Shown: in pieces, positions 1 to 9,282 of the stretch
Layout of the letters: each line of letters opens with the position of its first letter
Position numbering within the stretch: position 1 is the stretch's first letter
DNA from: Novosphingobium sp. Chol11
Lineage (GTDB): Bacteria > Pseudomonadota > Alphaproteobacteria > Sphingomonadales > Sphingomonadaceae
DNA length: 64,000 bases
NCBI RefSeq assembly: GCF_945870625.1
Contig: NZ_CAMBTS010000002.1
Coordinates: forward strand, 18,379 to 82,378
Direction of reading: 5' to 3'
The notes under the pieces: generated by a model
Told to the model about the DNA's origin: nothing
Database searches by the model: none
Seen by the model: only the letters and a program-made list of their open reading frames with translations
Translations under genes and position numbers: made by a program

Positions 1-265
1 CCAGATCCATCTGGAAAAACCGCTTGAGCGCCAGCACCACGAATTCCATCGGCGTGTAATCGTCATTCAGCATCAGCACCTTGAACATGCTGGGCTTTTT
101 GGGGCGGGTGCGGGTCTTGGTGGCGATGCCCACCTGATCCTTGTCATCACCATCGGGGATGCGCGGCTCATCATCCTCAGAAGCGCGAAACACCGGGGCC
201 GCCGCGCACACAGCAAGAAGCGCGGCGAGGTGCGGATCGGCGGCGTAAGTCGGGGACTGATTCAT
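1..265 (-). CDS. clpS: ATP-dependent Clp protease adaptor ClpS (C-terminus cut by window edge)
   Basis: Reverse-strand translation [12 protein letters not shown]...[32 protein letters not shown] matches the ClpS core motif ([13 protein letters not shown]); runs off window start. Confidence 0.9.
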   Translation of the reverse strand, partial: MNQSPTYAADPHLAALLAVCAAAPVFRASEDDEPRIPDGDDKDQVGIATKTRTRPKKPSMFKVLMLNDDYTPMEFVVLALKRFFQMDL

Positions 266-375
266 CACATAAATATCGCATTGCAACGCGCTCGGTACAA
301 GAGGCCGCACCCGCGTTCCTCCCAGAAAGGCATGAACTTTTTTTGTGCCGGGCGATGGATGGAGCACAAACCAAT

Positions 376-406
376 CGGGCCGGGCAGGAATGTCCTGCCC
401 GGCCCG
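376..406. terminator. Perfect 14-bp GC-rich stem-loop (3-nt loop) downstream of phasin gene
   Basis: cgggccgggcagga-atg-tcctgcccggcccg. Confidence 0.6.
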
Positions 407-467
407 CTGTTTTTAGACGACCAGTAAAAGCGCGCGCATCGGATCGCGCGCGCTTTCAGGTGTATTT

Positions 468-1364
468 TCAGGCAGCGTGCTTGAACTTTTCGACAGCCAG
501 GCTGACGCGGTTCGAGATCGGCTGGAACGCTTCGCTGGCGAGCTTGAGCATCGCTTCGCTGTTCTTCGAGCTGGCGGCAACCGCAGCGTCGAACTGCTTG
601 CGCATCATCGCGCTCTGCTTTTCGAAGAACTCTGCCGGCGACTTGACGGCGGCGAGATCCTTGATTTCGGCGGTCATGGTTTCAACAACCGACTTGCTTT
701 CGGTCATGTAGCCCTTGCTCATTTCCTGCATGCCCGAAGCGAGGATCTTGCCTGCTTCGACGACGGCTTCGACGTTGCCCTTGGCGAATGCGCCCATGTC
801 GCCCATTGCGGCCTGGCTCTTTTCCATGGTGGCCTTGGCCTTCTCGGCAGCGTCCTTCATGGCAGTCTGAATGGTGTCGGTCATCGCGGTGGTGGTCGTG
901 GTCATGGTGAAAACATCCTTCTTGCTGGTTGACGCGCCAACGGGTGCGGCGCTTTTCGGGGGGCTTGGCTTTACAGTTTCCGGTGCAGTTGAAGCTGCAA
1001 CCGGCATTACAGGCATTTTCTCGATTTCAGCGACCGGCGCGGGCGCGGCAATTGCCTCGCTCTTGATCGCAGGCTCGCTTTGCACGGTGGGCTGCACCGG
1101 AGCGGCGGGGACATTCAAAGCCTTGGCAATAACCGGCGCAACAGAAACGGGGGCGTCTACAACAGGGGCGGCAGGAACCGCCGCCGCTTTGGGTGCCGCG
1201 GCCTTGGCAACGGGCTTGGCGGCCTTGGCAGGCGCTACGAACGGTGCCTTGGCGGTTTTCGCGCTCGCCGGATTAATGGCCAGCGGGATCTGCGCCGGGG
1301 CAGCAGTGCCAGCCGCTTTGGGGGCGGCAGGTTTGCGCTTGGGGGTCTTCAATTCTTCGGTCAT
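468..1364 (-). CDS. Phasin family protein with long Ala/Pro/Lys-rich N-terminal region
   Basis: C-terminal phasin-like region (AAEKAKATMEKSQAAMGDMGAFAKGNVEAVVEAGKILASGMQEM...), next to phaC; likely start MTEELKTPKRK at 1364. Confidence 0.8.
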   Translation of the reverse strand: MTEELKTPKRKPAAPKAAGTAAPAQIPLAINPASAKTAKAPFVAPAKAAKPVAKAAAPKAAAVPAAPVVDAPVSVAPVIAKALNVPAAPVQPTVQSEPAIKSEAIAAPAPVAEIEKMPVMPVAASTAPETVKPSPPKSAAPVGASTSKKDVFTMTTTTTAMTDTIQTAMKDAAEKAKATMEKSQAAMGDMGAFAKGNVEAVVEAGKILASGMQEMSKGYMTESKSVVETMTAEIKDLAAVKSPAEFFEKQSAMMRKQFDAAVAASSKNSEAMLKLASEAFQPISNRVSLAVEKFKHAA

Positions 1365-1521
1365 CAAAAACCAACTCCTGCTCTGGGCAAGACATGGTGC
1401 TTTGAAAGCGCCAGCATTGCTGCACTGCACCATTTAAGATTTTTAACGTTGGAGTCAAGGTACCAATGGTGCACTGCAGCAATAAATCTGCGGGCGACTT
1501 TCGCCGCCCACACCGCCGCGC

Positions 1522-3399
1522 TCAGCGGGCCTTCACATAGCGCCCCGGCGCATCCTCGATCACCGGATCACCCTTGCCGCCGGGAACCCGCTTGCCCTCT
1601 GCCGCGACTTTGGCCGGGGCAAGCTCCGCGATCCAGTCGATCCAGTCCGGCCACCAGCTGCCTTTGGTCTCGCGCGCGCCTGCGATGAATTCGGCCAGCG
1701 TTTGCGGATCGTCATCGTTGCGCCAGAATTGATATTTGCCCGCCGCTGGCGGATTGACCACGCCCGCGATGTGCCCCGATCCGGCCAGCATGAAGCGCCA
1801 GGGTCCCGCCAGATGGCGGGTCAGCTTCCACACGCTTTCAGCCGGAGCGATATGATCCTCGCGGCCCGCCTGAATGTAGCAGGGCGTGGTGATGCGGTGG
1901 AGATCGAGCGGCGTATTATCGACGATCAGCGAATCCGGCACCACCAGCCGGTTGTCGCGGTAGAGGTCTTCAAGATAGGCCTTGTGCCACTTGGCGGGCA
2001 GATTGGTGGTATCGCCATTCCAATGCAGCAAATCGAACGCGGGATAATCTTCGCCCAGCAGATAATTGCTGACGACATAGTTCCAGATCAGATCGGTGCC
2101 GCGCAGGAGATTGAAGGTTGTCGCCATATAGCGCCCATCAAGGTAGCCATCAGTGACCATGCTTTCGAGCAATTTGATCTGCTGCTCGTCGATAAAGACT
2201 TTGAAATCGCCCGCCTTTTCAAAATCGACTTGCGCGGTGAAGAATGTGGCCGATGCCACTTTGTCGCCTTCGCCGCGCCGCGCCATCAGCGCCAGCGTGC
2301 CGGCCAGCGTGGTTCCCCCAACACAATAGCCGATCGTATGCACCGCCGGGACATCGAGCCGCGCACGGACAAAGTCGATCGCTTCGACTTGCGCCATAAT
2401 GTAATCATCCCAGATGACATCGGACATGCTGGCGTCGGCCGATTTCCACGAGGCGACGAACACCGTCAGCCCTTGCTCCACCGCCCAGCGGATGAAGCTT
2501 TTCTGCGGGTTGAGATCGAGAATGTAGAACCGATTGATCCACGGCGGAAAGATCACCAGCGGCACGGCATAAACCTGCTCGGTCACCGGCGTATACTGGA
2601 TAAGCTGGTACATCGGGGTTTCAAAAACGACTTTGCCCGGGGTGATCGCAATGTTGCGGCCAAGCTCGAACGCCTCCGGATCAGTGTGCGTCAATTGCCC
2701 TTTGCGCAGATCGGCGAACAGATGATCGGCCCCGCGGACAATGCTGTCGCCGCGAGTTTCCAAGATGCGCTCGATCACCACCGGGTTGATCATCGGGAAA
2801 TTGGCCGGGCTCAGCGCGTCTGTGATCACTCGGGTCATGAAGCGCAGCTGCTCGCGGCGCTCGGGAGGCAGACCCTCGGCCTCTTGCGCCATAGCATTGA
2901 GCCGCTCCGCGATCAGCAGATACGTCTGGTGCAGCAGCGCGAACAGCGGCTGCTCGCTCCATTTGGGATCGGCAAAGCGGCGGTCCTTGCGCGGCAGTTC
3001 GCTCTGCCCGGCCTGCGGGCCGATGCCATACCGGCCGAGCACGCTCGTCCACAGCGCCAGCCCGTCTTCCCAAAGCTTCATCTGCGCTTCGGGCTGCGCC
3101 AGAGGCATCGCCTTGAACCAATCGTTGGCAAACGCCGACCATTGGCCAAGATCGCCGATTCGGGCGAGCGCCGGGGGCGTTTGTCCGGCTTGCTCGGCCC
3201 CGAAATCGAGCCACATCTTTTGCAACTTGGCAAACGACATCGCCCAATGCTGCAGATCGGCGGGATCGGCACCGGGGGTTTGCGCAGCGGGGGCGAACGG
3301 CGCGAAGAAGGCCTGCATCACCTCGCCCTGCTGGCGAAACAGATCTTCGAACACGGCCGGATCGGCGTTTGCCACGGGGGGTGTATCAGGTCCGGACAT
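1522..3399 (-). CDS. phaC: Class I poly(R)-hydroxyalkanoic acid synthase
   Basis: Lipase-box-like GYCVGGT, PHA synthase N-terminal domain, PPWINRFYILDLNPQKSFIRW motif. Confidence 0.95.
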   Translation of the reverse strand: MSGPDTPPVANADPAVFEDLFRQQGEVMQAFFAPFAPAAQTPGADPADLQHWAMSFAKLQKMWLDFGAEQAGQTPPALARIGDLGQWSAFANDWFKAMPLAQPEAQMKLWEDGLALWTSVLGRYGIGPQAGQSELPRKDRRFADPKWSEQPLFALLHQTYLLIAERLNAMAQEAEGLPPERREQLRFMTRVITDALSPANFPMINPVVIERILETRGDSIVRGADHLFADLRKGQLTHTDPEAFELGRNIAITPGKVVFETPMYQLIQYTPVTEQVYAVPLVIFPPWINRFYILDLNPQKSFIRWAVEQGLTVFVASWKSADASMSDVIWDDYIMAQVEAIDFVRARLDVPAVHTIGYCVGGTTLAGTLALMARRGEGDKVASATFFTAQVDFEKAGDFKVFIDEQQIKLLESMVTDGYLDGRYMATTFNLLRGTDLIWNYVVSNYLLGEDYPAFDLLHWNGDTTNLPAKWHKAYLEDLYRDNRLVVPDSLIVDNTPLDLHRITTPCYIQAGREDHIAPAESVWKLTRHLAGPWRFMLAGSGHIAGVVNPPAAGKYQFWRNDDDPQTLAEFIAGARETKGSWWPDWIDWIAELAPAKVAAEGKRVPGGKGDPVIEDAPGRYVKAR

Positions 3400-3544
3400 T
3401 GCGTTTCTCCTGCTCACAAGCGTCGTTGCATCATAGCGCACGCAGGACCTGCATGTTAGCCCCTGCTGTTTCCTTGCGGCAATGTTTCGCGTAAGGCCGC
3501 GCTGGTGCGGCGCATCTGCCGCCGATCAACCAAGAAGAGAGCCC

Positions 3545-4744
3545 GTGGAAGAAGAATTCTACCGCATGAAGCGACTGCCGCCCTATGTCATCGCCGAAGT
3601 GAATGCGATGCGGGCCGCCGCGCGCGCCAGCGGGCGGGATATCATCGACCTTGGCATGGGCAACCCCGATTTGCCGCCGCCTGCGCATGTGATCGAAAAG
3701 ATGTGCGAAGTGGCGATGAAGCCCGACGCGCACGGATATTCGGCTTCAAAGGGCATTCCCGGCATCCGCAAGGCACAGGCCAATTATTACGGCCGCCGCT
3801 TCGGCGTGGAGGTCGATCCCGACACCGAAGTCGTGATGACGCTTGGTTCGAAGGAAGGCATCGCCAGCCTCGCGACCGCGATCACCGCGCCGGGCGATGT
3901 CGTGCTGGCCCCCAATCCCAGCTACCCGATCCACACCTTCGGCTTCATCATTGCGGGAGCGACGATCCGCGCGGTGCCGACCACGCCCGATGCGAACTAT
4001 TGGGAATCGCTCGACCGCGCGATGCGCTTCACCGTGCCGCGCCCTTCGATCCTGATCGTCAATTATCCCTCCAATCCTACCGCAGAGACGGTTGACCTTG
4101 CTTTCTACGAACGGCTGGTGGCGTGGGCGCGTGACAACAAGGTCTGGATCCTCTCCGATCTGGCCTATTCCGAGCTTTACTACGACGGCAAGCCGACCCG
4201 CTCGATCCTCGAAGTGCCGGGCGCGCGCGATGTGGCGATCGAGTTCACCTCGATGTCGAAGACTTATTCGATGGCGGGCTGGCGCGTGGGCTTTGCGGTG
4301 GGCAACAAGCGGCTGATCGCAGCGCTCACCCGGGTCAAATCCTATCTCGATTACGGCGCGTTCACTCCGATTCAGGCTGCTGCTTGCGCCGCGCTCAATG
4401 GCCCGCAGGACATCGTCGAGCAGAACCGCTTGCTCTATCAAAAGCGCCGCGATGTGATGGTCGAAGCCTTCGGCCGCGCCGGATGGGATATCCCCAGCCC
4501 GCCCGCCTCGATGTTTGCCTGGGCCCCGCTGCCCCCGGCGCTGCGCCATATGGGCAGCCTTGAATTTTCCAAGCAGTTGCTGCTCCACGCCGAAGTCGCG
4601 GTCGCCCCCGGGGTCGGCTATGGCGAGGACGGCGAAGGCTTCGTGCGTATCGCAATGGTCGAAAACGAGCAGCGGCTGCGCCAGGCCGCCCGCAACATCA
4701 GGCGCTACCTTGCCAGCATGGGCGTCAACGCCAGCGCCGCCTGA
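3545..4744 (+). CDS. PLP-dependent aminotransferase (LL-DAP/alanine aminotransferase-like, class I/II)
   Basis: MGNPDLPPP..., SMSKTYSMAGWRVGFAVGN PLP-lysine motif; GTG start likely. Confidence 0.85.
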   Translation: MEEEFYRMKRLPPYVIAEVNAMRAAARASGRDIIDLGMGNPDLPPPAHVIEKMCEVAMKPDAHGYSASKGIPGIRKAQANYYGRRFGVEVDPDTEVVMTLGSKEGIASLATAITAPGDVVLAPNPSYPIHTFGFIIAGATIRAVPTTPDANYWESLDRAMRFTVPRPSILIVNYPSNPTAETVDLAFYERLVAWARDNKVWILSDLAYSELYYDGKPTRSILEVPGARDVAIEFTSMSKTYSMAGWRVGFAVGNKRLIAALTRVKSYLDYGAFTPIQAAACAALNGPQDIVEQNRLLYQKRRDVMVEAFGRAGWDIPSPPASMFAWAPLPPALRHMGSLEFSKQLLLHAEVAVAPGVGYGEDGEGFVRIAMVENEQRLRQAARNIRRYLASMGVNASAA

Positions 4745-4785
4745 TGGCATGCAGACCAAAGCCAACCCCCTGACAGGAACCGACC

Positions 4786-5577
4786 ATGAGATTTCATGAC
4801 CGCGTGAGCATCGCCATCGAAGACCATGTCGCGCACGTGCTGCTCGACCGCGCCGACAAGATGAACGCGCTCGATGATGCGATGTTTGAAGGCATTATTG
4901 CTGCGGGCCAGCACTTGTTTGGCGCGAACGGCGTGCGCAGTGTCGTGCTCTCGGGCGTTGGCCGCTCGTTTTGCGCAGGGCTCGACATGGCGAGCATGGG
5001 CCGCACCGAGCGCGAAATGTCGCTCGTCGAACGCACGCACGGCAATGCCAACCGCGCGCAGGAGGCGGCGATGGTCTGGCGCAAGCTGCCCATGCCGGTG
5101 ATCGCGGCGGTGCACGGGGTGTGCTTTGGCGGCGGCCTGCAAGTGGCCAGCGGCGCGGACATCCGCATTATCGCGCCTGATGCGCGGCTGGCGGTGATGG
5201 AAGTGAAATGGGGCCTCGTGCCCGATATGGGCGGCTACCTGCTGTGGCGGGGCAATGTGCGCGATGATGTGCTGCGCGAGCTGACCTATACGCACCGCGA
5301 GTTTTCGGGCGAGGAAGCGGTTGCTTATGGCTTTGCCACGCATGCCGATCCCAATCCGCTGGCGCGCGCCATGGCCTTGGCGCAGACCATCGCGGGCAAG
5401 AGCCCGCAAGCGGTGCGCGCCGCCAAGCTTTTGTCGAACCGCGTCCCCGAACTTTCGGGCGATGATGTGCTGATGGCCGAGAGCCGCGCACAGCACGAAA
5501 TCATGTATACGCCCAACCAGCGCGAGGCGGTGATGGCCGGCATGGAGAAACGCGCGCCCGAATTCGTCGACCCCTAG
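4786..5577 (+). CDS. Enoyl-CoA hydratase/isomerase (crotonase family)
   Basis: FCAGLDMASM, HGVCFGGGLQVASGADIRI crotonase motifs. Confidence 0.9.
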   Translation: MRFHDRVSIAIEDHVAHVLLDRADKMNALDDAMFEGIIAAGQHLFGANGVRSVVLSGVGRSFCAGLDMASMGRTEREMSLVERTHGNANRAQEAAMVWRKLPMPVIAAVHGVCFGGGLQVASGADIRIIAPDARLAVMEVKWGLVPDMGGYLLWRGNVRDDVLRELTYTHREFSGEEAVAYGFATHADPNPLARAMALAQTIAGKSPQAVRAAKLLSNRVPELSGDDVLMAESRAQHEIMYTPNQREAVMAGMEKRAPEFVDP

Positions 5578-5662
5578 GACGGTTTACCATAAAGAATCAG
5601 ATTGCGGGCGGCGCGCGCCTCGGCTAACCGCCCCCCTCTCCACACGGTTATGCGTGCATCGA

Positions 5663-5736
5663 GGCCCGATGGCGGAGTGGTGACGTAGAGGACTGCAAAT
5701 CCTCGCACGCCGGTTCGATTCCGGCTCGGGCCTCCA
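5663..5736 (+). tRNA. tRNA-Cys (GCA anticodon)
   Basis: ggcccgatggcggagtggtgacgtagaggactgcaaatcctcgcacgccggttcgattccggctcgggcctcca; 7-bp acceptor GGCCCGA/TCGGGCC, T-loop GGTTCGATTCC, encoded TCCA end. Confidence 0.93.
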
Positions 5737-5749
5737 TTCTTTCCAAAGC

Positions 5750-7213
5750 CTATGACGCCGGGATAGTCAGCGTGCGGTTATAAAGCAGAATCTGCTTGTT
5801 GCTGATGGGACCAGACCACGCCACCAGCTGCACCGATGTCCCCGCACAGCCTGCCGCGCCGGTGCGGAGCAGCGAAACATCGACGATACGCTCGCTGACC
5901 GCCGTTGGCCTGAAAGTCCCGGTCGTTTGAGTAAAGCATCGCGCTGGATTGCCTTGCCCAAGCGGCTCCAGCACCCAATGATAATCTCCAAGCGACTCTG
6001 TCGGGAACAGATGAAACCGAACTGCGGCGCGGTTTGTCACCGTCCCGGTCAGTGCGCCGATCGCGCGGCTGCCGGTTAAATCCGTGTTGAAACGGACCGC
6101 CGGTTTGGTCAGCGGGTTGAGCTCCAGCCGTTCCACGCCAAAACCGGTAGCGGATTGAACGATCAAATTTAGAGTGCGCGTTTGGCCGCCCGAAGGATTG
6201 CGAACGATAATTGGCATGCGGACTTGGCCGACGATCGCGCGGCCCAGCGCAGAGCCAAGAACGATATTGACCGCCCTGTCCTCTGGTACTGTCAATGTGC
6301 GCGGCGTGGAGCTAAAAGCGCGTAAGGTGCCCCCAGCCACATTGGGCAGCTCCACGATAATTCCCTCGCCAAAGCGAGCCGTCAAATGGACGGTACCTAC
6401 CGAAGCGGCATAATTGCGGGAAACGCGGATCGGCAGATTGCGCTCGAAGCAACCGCGTGCCGCCGCGCTCGCCCGGAGATCTGGCAGCGTCAAAAACAAG
6501 TCAGCGCCGCTGATCCGCGCAGCCGACCCTGCCAGATCAGCGATACAGGACAAGACCGGCCGCTCGAAAGTCGGGCCGCTGCTGACCCCCGTCGATCCGG
6601 ATGGACCCAGATAAACTACGGACGTGCAGTTTGTCACAGCAGTGCAATTGGTCGAAGGTGGCGGGGGCGGGGGCGGGGGCGTCGGCAGGGGCGACCCGGC
6701 TTGCTCTGCACGACTCTCCCGTCGCAAGTTGATCGACGACCAGTCGGCAGCGGTCAAGCGTTGGCGGGTGACAATACGCATCGGGACGCGAACACCAGTG
6801 CCGATGCGCAATGCCGCATCGACATCAGTGGTCAAAGTGTCGGGTAGCTTGACATCCATCTTGATCGAACCGATTGGCCCACAACCTCGCTGGGTTGCAT
6901 TCTGAGCACCATTGTAGCGTTTCACGAAACTGATCTCTTCTCCCGAGACCCCTTCGATGACCGGCAGCGCGGAACCCAAGTCTATGCCATGACCAAAGAC
7001 TTCGATTATGGAGAGCGAGCCTGCCGCTGCGACCAGAGGACGGTTATCGCTCGCGTTCAGGAACGCAGTCCGGCACATATCGGGTAACACTGTCCCGTCG
7101 GTTGGGAACGCATAAATGCTGACCCAGCCAGCACTGCTTTGAGCATGCGCTGTTGTCGCAGCCACAAACGCAGCGCCGATCATTGGAGCAAAAAGCGCAG
7201 ATCTTCTGGTCAT
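5750..7213 (-). CDS. Exported protein of unknown function with poly-Pro linker
   Basis: Signal peptide MTRRSALFAPMIGAAFVAATTAHAQ; PLPTPPPPPPPPSTNC linker separating two domains; no recognised family. Confidence 0.7.
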   Translation of the reverse strand: MTRRSALFAPMIGAAFVAATTAHAQSSAGWVSIYAFPTDGTVLPDMCRTAFLNASDNRPLVAAAGSLSIIEVFGHGIDLGSALPVIEGVSGEEISFVKRYNGAQNATQRGCGPIGSIKMDVKLPDTLTTDVDAALRIGTGVRVPMRIVTRQRLTAADWSSINLRRESRAEQAGSPLPTPPPPPPPPSTNCTAVTNCTSVVYLGPSGSTGVSSGPTFERPVLSCIADLAGSAARISGADLFLTLPDLRASAAARGCFERNLPIRVSRNYAASVGTVHLTARFGEGIIVELPNVAGGTLRAFSSTPRTLTVPEDRAVNIVLGSALGRAIVGQVRMPIIVRNPSGGQTRTLNLIVQSATGFGVERLELNPLTKPAVRFNTDLTGSRAIGALTGTVTNRAAVRFHLFPTESLGDYHWVLEPLGQGNPARCFTQTTGTFRPTAVSERIVDVSLLRTGAAGCAGTSVQLVAWSGPISNKQILLYNRTLTIPAS

Positions 7214-7347
7214 GTGAACCCCTCGTCTTGCAAACAGATGGGGGCATGATGAACACTTGGCGCGTTCCGCACATCGGCCAAACGGGCTAGCCCAATGGCC
7301 GAGGCCGGGTGGCGGGGCACATGTTCTTTCAGGGGGTCGCCATTGTT

Positions 7348-7995
7348 TCACATCTCGCCGGCGTCGCCATGTCCCCGCCCGCGCAAGATAGCGATGAACG
7401 CGGCGGCGAGGTCTGCGGGGGTGTAGCGGCCTTGGCGGTACCATGTTTGCGACCAATTGAGGCTGCCGAACAGCGCCACCTTGAATAGCCAGCGATCGGT
7501 CGCCGGGTTCAGCGGCAGCGCCGCGATCAGTTTTTCAAAGTGGCGTTCATAACGGTCCCGCTCGGCGTTGAGCATGGGCACCATCGCGGGCGGAAACGAG
7601 CGCACGAATTCGGGGCTGACGATCCGCGCATAAGGGCCGCCATTGAGCAGGATCGAGAGATGCGCGGCGCATGCGGCTTCGAGCACCTGCCAAGGCTCCC
7701 CATTGCTGTGGGCCAATGCGGCGTCGATGGCCTCCTCGAACTGCGCCACGCCTTTGCGATAGACGGCCAGCAGCAGGTCTTCCTTCGAGGGAAAGTGATA
7801 ATAGATCGACCCCGGCAGCATGCCGACCGCGCCGGTGATGCTGCGGATCGAGGTGCCGTCATAGCCTTTGGCGGCGAACATGGCGGCGGCAGTATCAAGC
7901 AAGGCCTCGCGCCGACTTTCGCCCCCGCGCGCTTCGGCCTTTGCCCCCGTTTTCGCCCCCGTTTTCGCCCGTTTTTGCGGCCCTTGCTCTGTCAC
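7348..7995 (-). CDS. TetR/AcrR family transcriptional regulator
   Basis: N-terminal HTH: REALLDTAAAMFAAKGYDGTSIRSITGAVGMLPGSIYYHFPSKEDLLLAVY. Confidence 0.93.
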   Translation of the reverse strand: MTEQGPQKRAKTGAKTGAKAEARGGESRREALLDTAAAMFAAKGYDGTSIRSITGAVGMLPGSIYYHFPSKEDLLLAVYRKGVAQFEEAIDAALAHSNGEPWQVLEAACAAHLSILLNGGPYARIVSPEFVRSFPPAMVPMLNAERDRYERHFEKLIAALPLNPATDRWLFKVALFGSLNWSQTWYRQGRYTPADLAAAFIAILRGRGHGDAGEM

Positions 7996-8031
7996 CTCTG
8001 GCGCTCCGTTGCCGCGCCCGATTATGCGGAC

Positions 8032-9282
8032 CTAATCGCGCTGTAAAATGATAACCGAACAGGCCGCTTCATCGAAGCCCATGACCCCGCCGCCATTCTC
8101 GGCCAGCGCGGTGCGAGCGCCGCTCACTTGCCGGGGGCCTGCTTCGCCGCGCAGTTGCAGCATCAGCTCGTCGATCATCGACAGCCCGGTCGCGCCGACG
8201 GGATGGCCTTTGCTGACGAGCCCGCCCGACAGATTGATCGGGATCGATCCGCCAAGTGCCGTCGCGCCGCTTTCGGCCAACCTGCCGCCTTCACCGATGC
8301 CGCAAAAGCCCAACATTTCGGATTGATAGAGCTCGCAAAACGAGGTCGCATCGTGGACTTCGGCAAGGTCGATGTCCTGCGCCGCAAGCCCGGCGGCGTG
8401 ATAGGCCTTTGCGGCGGCGAGCTGCGAAAGCCCCGGCTCGTCCAGCCGACGATACTTGCCCGCAGTCATCGTGCTGGCGGCAATGCGCACCGCGCGGGCG
8501 CGGACAGCGGCAGGCTGGCGCGCCAGCCACGCGCCCGAGCAAACCAGCGCCGCCGCCGCGCCATCGCCAATCGGCGCGCACATCGCGCGGGTGAGCGGCC
8601 AGCTGATCGGCCGGTCAGCAAGGACATCCTCTGCCGTTAGAGGAAAGCGATATTGCGCCTTGGGATTATGAACCGAAGCAGTGTGGTTTTTGGCGCAGGC
8701 GACGGCGATCTGGCGTTCGGTGGTGCCATGGGTGCGCATGTGCCATGCGGCTTGCATGGCATAAGTGTCCATGAAGATCGTGCGGCCCGGCCCCGGGGCA
8801 AACGGCTTGCCGGCGGCTTCCCCGGCGGCAGCATAGTACGTGAGCCATTCGTCGCGGTCGTATTGGTCGATGCCGCCGTCGAACAGTTGCATGGTCCGCT
8901 CTGGCGAGGAGGGGTTGAACGTCTTTTCAACGCCGATGGCGATGCTGAGGTCGGTCTGGCCGCTCAGCACATCCTTCCAGGCACCGTGCAGCGCGATCGA
9001 CGCGGTGGCGCAGCCGCCTTCGACATTGATCACCGGCACCCGCTCTGGAAACAGGCCTTCGCGCACCAGCGGGGTAAGGCAGACCTGCCCGCGGATGCTG
9101 CCCTGGCCATCTGTCCACATGCCGCAATTGCCGAACCAGGCCATGCCGATGTCGTTGCCATGGGCAAGGCCAGCATCGGCCAGAACGCCGAGATAGACCT
9201 CGCGCGTGAGATCTTTGTGCGAGCGATCAGGGAATTTGCCAAAGCTGCTCGAATAGCTGCCGACAATGTAAGCGTCTGTCAT
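8032..9282 (-). CDS. Thiolase / acetyl-CoA acetyltransferase (lipid-transfer-type)
   Basis: VINVEGGCATASIALHGAW active-site region; NLSGGLVSKGHPVGATGLSM; likely start MTDAYIVGSYSS. Confidence 0.88.
   Translation of the reverse strand: MTDAYIVGSYSSSFGKFPDRSHKDLTREVYLGVLADAGLAHGNDIGMAWFGNCGMWTDGQGSIRGQVCLTPLVREGLFPERVPVINVEGGCATASIALHGAWKDVLSGQTDLSIAIGVEKTFNPSSPERTMQLFDGGIDQYDRDEWLTYYAAAGEAAGKPFAPGPGRTIFMDTYAMQAAWHMRTHGTTERQIAVACAKNHTASVHNPKAQYRFPLTAEDVLADRPISWPLTRAMCAPIGDGAAAALVCSGAWLARQPAAVRARAVRIAASTMTAGKYRRLDEPGLSQLAAAKAYHAAGLAAQDIDLAEVHDATSFCELYQSEMLGFCGIGEGGRLAESGATALGGSIPINLSGGLVSKGHPVGATGLSMIDELMLQLRGEAGPRQVSGARTALAENGGGVMGFDEAACSVIILQRD

Noticed and set aside
1702-3459. 585-aa plus-strand ORF antisense to phaC
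   Set aside because: Shadow ORF from high-GC codon bias; Arg/His/Gln-rich with no recognisable motif, while the opposite strand is clear PhaC.
6655-6690. Simple G-rich repeat (gcgggggcgggggcgggggcgtc) considered as a regulatory or phase-variable tract
   Set aside because: It is in frame and encodes the poly-Pro linker of the exported protein; interrupted units make slippage less likely.
7920-7975. Short direct repeats cccccgttttcg
   Set aside because: Only two to three imperfect copies encoding KTGAKTGAK at the TetR N-terminus; not a CRISPR or structured array.
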